Below are positions 37,801 to 49,800 of a stretch of DNA of 64,000 bases, piece after piece. The notes under the pieces were generated by a model, which saw only the letters and a list, made by a program, of their open reading frames with translations, was not told where the DNA came from and did no database searches. The DNA lies in the NCBI RefSeq assembly GCF_000004195.4, contig NC_030684.2:105043929-105107928 (forward strand). The letters run 5' to 3'. The position numbers were made by a program, and so were the translations under genes. Source of the stretch: Xenopus tropicalis. Taxonomy: Eukaryota > Chordata > Amphibia > Anura > Pipidae. Numbering within the stretch: position 1 is the first letter of the stretch; the number at the start of each line of letters is the position of its first letter.

Positions 37801-40800
37801 CGAATCTAAAATGGGTACCCATGTCTTTCTACTCCAAAGTACCAAGCCGCACAGCTTTTCTAAAGTTAGCAAATTTGATGACATTTCCAAAAATCCCCTC
37901 AAAGCTTCCACTTTGAAGCATCTTATCTCCCACATAGCATTAGGTACCAAGATAAAACACCCTGAATTTGAACACCAGGGGTCCACTGAACAGTTTGATG
38001 CCCAATATGTATAGGTTTACCTAAGTATGTGGCATGTAGGGGCCCCAATGTGAACATACCCCCATATGTACTGTCAGTTCTGTCATTTCAGCTTCTGCAA
38101 AATCAACACATTTACATCATTATATGTGGGATAAAGATAGTAAAAAGTACGCTCACCCCAGAAAGTCATATATTTTTGGAAAGTACACATTCCCCTGAAT
38201 CTAAAATGGGTACCCATGTCTTTCTACTCCAAAGTACCAAGCCGCACAGCTTTTCTAAAGTTAGCAATTTTGATGACATTTCCAAAAATCCCCTCAAAGC
38301 TTCCACTTTGCAGCATCTTATCTCCCACATAGCATTAGGTACCAAGATAAAACACCCTAAATATGAACGCCAGGGGTCCACTGAACAGTTTGATGCCCAA
38401 TATGTATAGGTTTACCTAAGTATGTGGCATGTAGGGGCCCCAATGGGAACATACCCCCATATGATCTATCATTTCAGCTCCTGCAAAATCAACACATTTA
38501 CATCCTTTATGTGGGATAATGCTACAAAAAAGTATGCTCACCCCAGAAAGCCATATATTTTTGGAAAGTACACATCCCCCCGAATCTATGATGGGTAAAC
38601 ATTTCTTCTTGCTTCAAAAGTACCAAGCTGTAAAGCTTTCCTAAGTTTGCAGATTTATATGACATTTCGAAAATCGCATAAAAATGTTGCAATTTGCCGC
38701 ATTTATCTCTCACAATTTCTTGATAAAGATCAGATAAAGACAAATCACCCAAAATAGGAACACCAGAGGCCTACTGAACAGTTTGATGCCCAATATGCAT
38801 AGATATACCAAAGTCTGCGGTATGTACTGAACCCAAAATGAAAATACAGCATAAGGATTTCTCGCCTGCCAGCTCAGCTTTTGCACACAGAGCCCCCTGT
38901 CAGTGTATTATGTGCCAAAACTTCCCCTAACTATACAGATCCCCCACAAAACCATATATTTTTGGAAAGTACACATTCTGACAAATCCAACAAGGGTAAA
39001 GAGTCCTTTCTACACCAAAGTACCAATCTGCAGAGCTTTCCTCAAGTTATTGGTTTTTATGACATTTCAGAAAATCGCCTAAAAATGTTGCAATTTGCCG
39101 CATTTATCTCACACAATTTCTTGCGTACAAAAGCAAGTCACCCCAAATAGGAACACCAGAGGCCTACTGAACAGTTTGATGCCCAATATGCATAGATATA
39201 CCAAAGTCTGCAGTATGTACTGAACCCAAAATGAAAATAGCGCATAAGGATTTCTCGCCTGCCAGCTCAGCTTTTGCACACAGAGCCCCCTGTCAGCGTA
39301 TTATGTGCAGTAACCCCCCTAACTATACCGAGACCCCCACAAAACCATATATTTTTGGAAAGTACACATTCTGATGAATTCAAAATAGGTAAAGTTATTT
39401 TTGTACACCAAAGTTACACCTGGCAAAGCTACGCTAAAAACAGATTAGGAACACATATACAGGGATAAAAATGCAATAAAACCACAAAAATTGTGCAAAT
39501 CAGTGAAACAACAAAATAAGTCACATGACAGTGTAATTAGAGGTCAGAATATCTGATCCAATAGTCACGCTGTCAAAATAAACAGTTTTTAGGTAAAAGA
39601 AACTAAAAACAAAGTGGTAAAATGAAAAAAAAAAAAAAAAAGTGTTTGTGTATACATGTGTGTACATGTGTAAAAGTTGTGTGATAGTGTGTATATGAGT
39701 GTAAATAAGTGTAAATAAGTGTATAAAAGTGTGAAAAATGAAAAAAAAAAAAAAACAAACAAAAAAAAAATGCTAAAATGTGTGCTGTAAGTGTGTGTAA
39801 ATGTATGTAAGTGTGTATAAATGTATGTAAAAGTGTGTGTAAGTGTATAAATGGGAAAAAAAAGAATAATACTCCTTACCTGTCCTGAAGACCGATCTCC
39901 TCCTCCTTCAGTGGCGCCGGCGCTGGGGGAGAGAGAGGAAGCAGGAAGCAGCAGACGCGATGCGATCGCGTCTGCTGCTTCCTGGAGGGTCCTGCACATG
40001 CCGCCGCTGCAGAGAGAAGACCTTAAACACCAACGACGTATGGGACACGTCATTGGCGTTTAAGGCCTTTTACTGCCAGCACGTATGCCATACGTGCTTG
40101 GCAGTAAAAGAGTTAATGGAGAACTGAATCCTAAAAAAATAATATTTTTAGGCTATATGCCATATTTTATATACTTAACCCTTTTGCACCAGCCTTAAGG
40201 TTCAGCATTTCTATAGTAGTAATGATCCAGTTCTTCTAAGCCATATATGTCAAACACAAGGCCCGGGGGCCAAATCAGTTTCCATTTTCCTCACATAGTA
40301 ACTAAGACTAAGGGGTATATTTATCATGCTGTGTAAAAAGTGGAGTGAAGAATTACCAGTAATGTTGCCCAAGGCAACCAATCAGTAATCAGATATCAAC
40401 AGTAGCAAAGCATCTATTGGCTGCTATAAGCAACATCACCGGTAATGTCTTACTCCACTTTCTACACATTTTGATAAATATACCCCTTAATATCTTACGA
40501 AGTATATTAATAAAAAATTTGGCCCGCGACTTAGCCTGTGTTTTAGATTTCGGCCCCCTTATGTGATTGAGTTTGACACCCCTGTTCTAAGCTGTCCCAG
40601 GGGGGGTCACCATACTAAAATCTGTTAGAAGTGTCTGCGACACAGCACAGGCTCAGTGGGCTCTGAGCAGCTGTTGAAAAGCTAAGCTTAGGGGTCATCG
40701 CAAAATTATCAAGCAGAAAATGATGTTGGTCTGTAATATAAGTTGATGCAACAGGGTGATAATTAAATTCTAATGCTAATTGCACTGGCTTCTGAGCTGC

Positions 40801-43800
40801 CATGTAGTAATTAACTGTATTAATTACTAATCAGTCTTATATTGTGACATTTATACTCTATATATACAGTATATTGTGAGTCGGCCCCTAAGCTCAGTAA
40901 GTGAGAGCAGCACAGAGCATATGCAGTAAATCAGTAGAAAAGAAGATGGGGAGCTACTGGGGCAGGGAAGATCTGTGCCTCCAAAGGGCTGTGGTTGCCC
41001 TGGGCTGGTACAAAAGCCCCAAACTAATCTCCCGCTGTGCCACTGCCCTTAGGCTAAACGGTTACTCTGCTCTAAATCCCAAGAGTGCCCAGGTACAAAA
41101 GCAAGCATTTATCTTAAACCTCTACAAGCCCCACCCACAGCTGGTGTTAAGAGAGAATATATAGCAGAGATATAGAAGAATTATCTGACATCCAAGAAAC
41201 CACACTACATACAACAGATAGCATTGCTGCCTGGCATAGAAGCAGCTAGTTGTTGTGGCTACAGAAATAGACAATGCTGATCATTTACTGAGGTGGGATC
41301 AAGTACTAGGTATTGTTTTATTATTACAGAACAAAAAGGAAACCATTGTTAAAAAATTTGAATTATTTGATTAAAATGGAGTCTATGGGAGATGGTTATT
41401 TCGTAATTTGGAACTTTCTGAATAAACTGAATATAAATCAGTGGTTTTGTACTCGCAAGCAATTGTTGTACAGGGCAATGAAGGTCGGTGTGGGGAATTT
41501 TTGATCCACACTTAAATGAGAACAATAAGCCAAATGCCAGAAATTGCCCCATTTTCCACAGCCCTAAAAAGACTCAACCATCATAAATCAAAAAATGTTT
41601 CATTTGTGCATGAGAATAAGATACCAAGGCAAATGAATTGGGAAGCCTAAGGGGCACCTGCCCAGTTTCAGAAGCTGGGAAGAGCTTTGCTGGTCCTCAA
41701 GCAAAAAAACAAACGCTATTACACCGTATGTAGCCATTCAATAAGTAGCGTGCCACTTATCCACTTCCATGTTATATTAGTTTGCTGCTAGGGGGTCCAA
41801 TACATGCATGCGTAGAGCACCAGGGAAGAAAGTGGGGAGATCTTCGTGTTCAGAAATAGTAGGCAATGTTCCATTTTAAGAAGTGGTAACTTCAGATGTT
41901 AGCACTGCTTAAGACATAAATCACAATACATTCTAGCCTATTCTTATAGTAGAACTCCCCCTCCTACAGAATGGACACATGGATACGTATGGTCATTACT
42001 TCAACCCCCAGTGAAAACTAAGAAGCCTTCCTCCCAAAGCTTGCTCACTGCATGTACAGAGATGCTATTCCCATGCATTCTAACATGAATACTAATGATA
42101 AGCAGAGATGTACCAAGATATTATCATAGGACCAGGCTTATCCTGAAACGACTGTTTAAAAGTACGATTTGTCCATCAATGAAAATGACATTTTGAAGCA
42201 ATATCATCTAGGAACACTACCTGCTTGGCCCTGCTAACAATTGAATAATGGGCAAATTTCATTGCTAATGACAAAAATTATCGAAACTGCCGGATCAATT
42301 TTCTGACCAATGTTGGATGAAAAACTGCTACACTCTACACAATACAATAATATGACGGTTTTGTCAGATAGCACTGAAATTGGTGGTTAGAGAGAGAAAA
42401 ATCTTATGTGTATGGCCAGCTTTATCAGACACAGTGGGTCACTGCATTCAGTCTACTGTATGTTTGGTTGCTGAGATGCAGACAGATTAAGTGATGTGTC
42501 CTAGGTTACAAGGAGTGGACACATTTACAATGTACAGGAATAGAAGCCCATGTCTGTTGACTTAAATAGTGAGTCATTTTACAAATAAATAAAAATTTAA
42601 GAAAAGGATGAAAGTAAAATGGAATAACCGCCGACACCTGATCTCCTAATGTCCCAGGCACAATAAAAAGGGAAAACCCCATTGTCAGGCAAGTTTGTGC
42701 TGAAGTTTAAATGACGCTGCTCTGTGAGTTACCAAAATATGATCAGAATGTTGAAAAAGAAAACATTTTGGAATTTATTTTGATTAGGCGATTTGATTTT
42801 GCCAGAACCCACATTAACCTGCGTGTGTATTTAACACCCAATCAGAGTGCCTGGGCTCCAGCAACATCCGATCTTTTCTTTCATCATTGCCTGGACTGGG
42901 CCTAATATTTCTAGTAACCCCCACTGAGGGAAGATGCCTGAATAAAGGCCAACAGCAGGCAGATTTATTACTGCTCAAGCTTGCATGCACATTTCATATT
43001 CCGTGTGCTTTGATAGTTGCTTAGGGAATCCGCAGAAGTTTAGAAATGCCTGTTTCTATAGCAACTTTAAATCTCAAACATTATGATGTGCTCTGACTAA
43101 GTAGCCTGCAACAAGAGTTGGGCCTGGAAACAATGCACTGTTTTCAATTGTGTTTTTCAGATAGGAACACTCAATATATGCTATTCTACATACAGATTTA
43201 GGATTAGAGCTTTTGTTATTTCACAGGAGGAAACAGAACATAATCAAATACATTCACTACACTGCTGCCTGGCGAGGCCTTTGGGTAATGTAGAAGAACA
43301 AACCTTTAACACCACAGTACATTTGCGGCAATTGTTATACTGGATAGGCAGCTGTGCCAGGACTACACTGTGGCAGGCATGAACATCTGCAAGGTTCTTT
43401 CTTGTAAACGGCTACCAGATGAGGGTGTACCCAGGGTTGGCAAGTGTAAGCGGCTACCAGATGAGGGTGTACCCAGAGTTGGCAGTGTAAGCGGCTACCA
43501 GATGAGGGTGTACCCAGAGTGGGCAGTGTAAGCGGCTACCAGATGAGGGTGTACCCAGAGTTAACAGTCACTTGATCACAAGTCAAAACTCCCATCTGTG
43601 ACTGTCATAAGTAAAAGCAAGCAAGCACAAACATAAGGAACTTAAGGAACTTACACAGACTTCCTATTGTCTAAAATAGACACACCAGTAGTGGGACAAT
43701 TATTGTCAAACTAAACATAAAAGCCCTCTGTGTAACTGTGCCGACAGACAGGAAGAGATGACAGGAAGGGATAGGAAGACACATATACCACGGATAAGAA

Positions 43801-46800
43801 GAACAAAAACTTTACAGCACAGGATCAAATGAAGGTGCATTCTCACACCTGCCTGCAAATAACGTGCAAGCCACTGTCACCCATTCAAAATCATTTGCTT
43901 CCCCTAATTACTTCCTTCTGCGTCTATGCCAAATGTGCCCGCTGTTTGCACAACACACCACGTGTGTGTGTGTGAAAATCCCTGAGAGCAATGGTGCCAA
44001 GTACCTGGTCCTCATAACGTTTCTCTGCATTAGGTTAAATCAAACCTAGCACTCCTTGCGTGGCTTATTGGCTACTCTAAGTCATGGCCAACTACACCCA
44101 TGAAACACTCACATAAAAATTGACTAAGCAGTCATGTAAGGCTGGTTACATATACAGCTCTGGGTCATTTACTGCACTAACAAATTGAGACTATGGTGGC
44201 AGTCATGCAGCTATTAGCAAAGAAAGGTAGAGCTAAGTGGCGCATCTATATGGCTTCACTAAATAAAGAACAAGTCAGTGCTACTGTTTTGTATCAAAAC
44301 AAAACTGCAGCAACCCACTGGCCCAGTGGGCTATTAATTCAATTATAATTGGCAGAATGGAAGGGCCTGGTTGATCTGTGTGAGGCTACCTCTAATGAGC
44401 TGACAAAGTTCTTCCAATCTTGTGTACTGAGGGGGAAAACTAAATTTTCTGCAAACAAAATATTACAAAACAAATATGTAAAGCACACACCTACATATAC
44501 ACACACATACACACAAACACTAAGCAGTTAGTCTACAAGTTCCACAGATCTAAGGGACTAAAAAAAAAGGCCATACACGTGCAGATTTAAGCTGCAGATT
44601 TGAGTCCTTCAGACTGATTCGGCAGCTTCTCTGCCCGTATCTGGGACCCCATCAGACGGGCCTCCCCGACCAACATCTGGCTAAAAATCTGCCACATGTC
44701 GATTGGGCAGGCATGATTTTCTCATCGGACAGAGCACAGCAACGCCTCATTAATGTGGTCCTTACTTCGACGACTCCTATCCCCTACATTATAATGCAAT
44801 CATTTGGCCCTAGGGCAAACAATATGAATAGAACAATATCACCCACCTTAGGTGGTTATATTGGGGCAAGATCTGCTCATTTGATGACCTTGCCAAACGA
44901 GCAAATCTTATAGTGTATGGGCTCCTTATTACATCAATTACATTTAAAGAACATTACCCTTGTGCTAGAACGGAGGCCTTCTTTTGTACGTTAGCACCCC
45001 TGCAAGCGGAACTCAGACACATAAGTGTTTATTGCACAGAAGCACTTTGACACTTCATGGTAAATGGATGCTAAACAAAAGCACCCAACCTGTACATTCC
45101 AACAGGCACCACACTAAAGCACCATGCTGTACAGCAAATATACATTATACAAACAGAGGGCCTAACAACCAATTTGCAAAACCCTATTCAGCACAAGCAC
45201 TAATGTACTATTGGCACAGAATGAAGAAACCCCCCTTGCAGGTACCACAGTGCAGGTCTCATAATTCAAATTTCTGTTTCTTCAAAAGCAATATTTCTCA
45301 TGTATTCATTTTCTCTAAACAGATCACGGCAAGGCTTTGCCCCTTCCCTTCCTAGAACCACTGTTTAGATTAGATGATATCAAACAGGACTGATATTAGA
45401 ACTACAGGTAATTCTCCAGGGCCTATTATAGTTAAATACTGGGGGAACAAGTAGAACATTGATCACCATCAAAGCAAACCAGAATGCCATTCGTGAACCA
45501 ACAAATACCCAATATTAGAGGCAAGGTTAGAAAGAGTCACATGCAATTTCCTTATGAAGACCACTCTATGCAGAATAACTAGCAACTTTCCTATAGAAAG
45601 CTTTGCATTGAATTCTACATTTGTCCTCCTGTTAAGGCCAGCATAACTCTTAGATGCAAGCAAATAGAACTTGAATCACATCATCCAGTCTGAATTTGAA
45701 CCAGACACCAGCAGTTTGCTGTGAACTCTGCAGTATATTAGGACTATTTAAGCAGATAGCTAAAGGATAAAGCATTGAACCAGAACCCTTGCTTTCAGGT
45801 AAGCTTAGTCTTCTCACCGTTTACCATCATCTTGCCTGTATAATCTCCAGCTTTAGCTCTGTATTCTGGTACCTGATTCATGCTCTGGTCCAGTCCTTTG
45901 TTGACAGTATTCCTTTAACATTTCCTAATGGAAACCTGAAGTCTAGAAGTCAACTTCACAAGCCAAGAACTGGTTTAGAATTAATTACAGAACTTCCTTT
46001 TAATTACAATTATCTATTGCAGAAGTACACTTGATTGTGTTACAGGTCCTGACCCATAGGTTAAGAAACCATGCTGTATGTCAGTCACAGGGATGCAATA
46101 TAATATTTTAAATGGCTGGCCCATATGGACACAGAGGGGTTTTCTAGCACTGATTAAACCAATTTGCTGCATAGTTACTGCTACAGTGTGAGAGCGGAGA
46201 CTTTATCCCAGCACACTGTGCTTGAGCCATCAGAAATCAGTTGGACGGATGGCTACATTAGTTGGACCTTTTTGCAATGTAGCAGTCTGCACATAGGAAA
46301 TACAGAAGATACAGTAGATATCGGGTACTTAAGACAACAGCTTTAAGCATATTTAGTTATGTTTCTGATTATAAACTTCCTGCAGCCTGCAGTATAAATG
46401 ATTCATTTGTATCGAGTTACTACTGCAGTCACGTTCTATTCGCATAGAAGTCCTCTTACATGGTATTTTTTTATTTTTCATTATTAATGAGTCACATACA
46501 AATTTAACCAGTAGTGGGCATTTTTGCTGATATATACCTTTTTCAAAGGCTCCTCTTTGAATTACGCCTGAATAACTAGTGCAAAACTTTACATTGACAT
46601 AGCTCTCCTAGATTTCTACCAGCTAGGCAGGGCTATAGGAATTCTCTATAGAACAGTTGATTTAATGGGCTGGGAAACAAGCTCTCTGATACACAGGTCA
46701 TGCTTTAGCAGTTAATACTGTGGTGAATACTGCTAGAGAAGACCTTTTGCTTGTATAACTCTCTATTTTCAAACCCCTGAAGCAGTTAGAATGTAACCAA

Positions 46801-49800
46801 CTGAGCTGCTTTCACTGTTTATGGTCAGTTTGATTCCCCAAAATCTAATTCCGTCCAGAACAGTCCAATATGGAATGTTTTAACACAGGGATCCCCAACC
46901 TTTTTTGCTTGTGAGCCACATTCAGACATAAAACGGGTTGATGAGACACAGAGGCATGAAAAAGGGTTCTTCGGGGGTGCCAAGAAAGAACTGTGATTGG
47001 CTATTTGGTAGCCCCACGTGACTGCTGTCCTTTGTCTTCCAACCTATGGTTTCCTATACCACGTAATTTCTTTCTTACCTTCTAATCCCAACTCGCATCT
47101 AAATCCTCTTCATGCCCAGTGTTATTTCTTTAATCTTTCCCTCTCCATCACTCCTCATATAAAACAGAAAACAATGTAACTTTAACCTACAGAGTACATC
47201 TATTCACTACACAAGGTGGCACCAAAATTCTAATTTGCTTTTTAGGTCAATAATTCACTTCTTTCCCTCAACAGTCTATAATGAATTCCATTGGCAGGCT
47301 CATACACCTCACCAACTACTTTCTACAAGCACTCTGGCTTCCACTACCTTCAGGATTAAATTAAAATTGCTGACACAGATGTTGAAAGAAGCTCACAACT
47401 CTGCCCCACCCTATTTCTGTGAATTTATCTTATGCTCCCGGTGAATGCTTCTTCATGACATCTCTTATGGCGGCCATACACAGTACGATCTGATTGTTTC
47501 GCGAGGTCGCAAAACGAGCAGATGTTTTCCTAATCTTCTCCCGATATGCCCACCTAAAGTGGCCAATATTGGGCTAATAAAATGGGGGATATATGGGCCG
47601 TCAGACAGACGACCATTTTAACAAGCAAATGCACCCCTGATGCAACAAGAAAATCAAACCTGCCCCACTGAGATCTGGACGACTTAAGACCAGATATGGG
47701 TTGGCTAGGCCTATCGGTATCCAAATATATCGTATTTGGATAGTCACATAAGCCCCTGACCCAGTACAAGCCATAATGTAGATGTTGAAAAAATAGTTCC
47801 CATATTGCTAACAAGCCAGTTGACTTCGGATACAGATAATTTTAATGTGCCAAAGTTTAAATAAAAGAATCTGATTAGGTTCCTGCCCACTGCCCCACTA
47901 AACCAAACAATTGTGTAGAAGCATTTCCAAGAGTTAGAGTGCCATGTAGCACATAGTGTAAAGAGGAGCTAGCCTGTAGGCTGCCAGCAATAGCCATCTG
48001 CCACCAACACACACAGCCAAATCCCATTACCATAACCTGTGCCAATTGAAAGATCTATTCACCCAATATAAAAAGCCCATAATCCAATAATGTGTGGACC
48101 TTTGGCACATCTGATGTAGCTCATCTACTTAATATACAAGCTCAAAGACTCTTGTATGTTAAATGGCACTCAAGTAACATTTCATTCAATGAAGGTGGGC
48201 ATCCTACTGCAGAATTTTTAAAACCTTTAGATTCTAGCCAGTGGAATGGCATTGTGGGGAGATTAGTCGCCCTGTGTACCCCTGCCCTTAGGCTACTTGT
48301 CACAGATACTACACCAGGAAATACCCTGCCATAGACGTAGAGACAATTATCAGTATGATCAGCATTGTATATTTTAGTAGCCATAACAAGTAGCCGCTAC
48401 TAGTAGCTCTGTGTGTCTTCACCCTTAAGGGCAGTGGCACACGGGGAGATTAGTCACCCATGATAACCCTTCGCTATTGTGGGCAACTAATCTCCCAGAC
48501 ATGCCATCCCACCGGCAAGAATGTAAATCGCCGGTGGGGTGGCATACACATTGCTTTGGTTCCCCCACAAGGAGGTGTGTGCCAACTCCTTAAAGAAGTA
48601 GACAAGTATCAGATCTGAGTACCAGTACCAGTGACCGAGTTGAAAGCCACCAGAACTGCTTTACAGCTCTGCCTTTTCATTTGGGCAAACAAGTTAATCA
48701 CTTGGCTGCCCATGGGCGCAGTCCACATCCACAGTCTGATGCTGTCCATGGCTGAATAATATCTGATTGGAAATTAGCAGTTTATTCCATAACAGGAAAC
48801 ACTATACAAAATAATTGACCGACATACTGCCCTGTAACTGCCAGCTGCTGCATTGCCCAGAAATGCCCAATCCCAATAAAAGAAAAAAGAACCTGAAAAT
48901 GTTGGCAGCAAATCACATGTGAATCAACCACTGTCAATCTAAGACAATTAAGTGGTTAAAAGTATATAATGTTACAACAAAGATTAAAGGCCCCCAAACA
49001 AATTAAACATGAAGAAAGTGCCTTCCTGAGTATCTGCAATTTACTTTAATATTCTGTAATTAGACAGTTTAAGTAAATCTTTAAGTATAAATGCCATGCC
49101 AGGAGGGCAATCAGGCACAACCCTGCAGATGGCGCTCTGTGTTGTTTTTTCCTATTCTGAAATGAGGGAGCAGCAACCCCAAACAAGGTACTTAGTAGCT
49201 GGGGGCTTTAGCTAAAGGCTAAAAGGCTAAAAGAACATTTGGAGGCTAACATTCACTTCTAAATATTTCAAGGAAAGAAAAAAAACAACATGCAAGCATA
49301 GGTTGCTCAGAACACATTAGGCTGTACTGTAGAATTTCACTGACACAGGGCCAGGCAAGCAGCTTGGCAAAACTGCTGAGCCACAAAGGAGGCATTTTTA
49401 ACCCTTCAGCAGGTGTCCTGCCCAACTCCCACCATTCATAGACAACCATATTCCCTTGGGTTAAATACATGAAGATTTTGTAGTATGCTGCGTATCCTGG
49501 CATAAACCTTTAAGGCAAACTGTACTCCATTAAAAGGAGTGGAGTGTTTATAGATCCAGATGAATGTGCCGTTGGATGCCAGAGCTGTCAGCATAGAGAA
49601 GGCCCGGAGTTCTGCAGCGCATACAGTTTGCACAGCAAACTCCAAGCTCAGCTCTTACAGCTAAAAGCATGGACGGCAGAAAAACAGCAATTACTAGGTG
49701 CAACAGCACATGGCCAGCACGGCAAGGTGACCCCAGTGGAAAACATCTGCAGTAGGAAATTAATTCTTCCAATGTTCTGAACTACAATAATGGTTTTGCT

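Larger units (their letters stand above)
36867..40112. mobile_element. piggyBac-like non-autonomous transposon carrying an internal satellite
   Basis: TTAA at 36863-36866 and 40113-40116 flanks a 3246-bp block. Its ends, CCCTTTTACTGCCAGC and (inverted) CTCTTTTACTGCCAAGC, are inverted repeats. TTAA targets and ends beginning CCC(T) with CTGCCA, plus a subterminal ACGTATGGGACACGTC motif, resemble the frog TxpB/Uribo piggyBac families as I recall them. Inside lie an AT-rich left part, a tandem array of about 393-bp units, poly-A and TGTGTAAATG-type simple sequence (39620-39850) and a GC-rich hairpin. No transposase ORF is present, so the copy would depend on a transposase made elsewhere. Confidence 0.8.

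Noticed and set aside
38029..38409. Frame of 126 codons, similar to the one at 37781-38014
   Set aside because: The similarity arises because both lie in adjacent satellite units; it is not a gene duplication.
39589..40053. Minus-strand frame of 154 codons
   Set aside because: Translates simple-sequence TGTGTAAATG blocks ([10 protein letters not shown] type) within the piggyBac-like element.
43405..43568. Regularly spaced repeats resembling a CRISPR array
   Set aside because: The copies are directly adjacent with no unique spacers, and the genome is vertebrate; it is a minisatellite.
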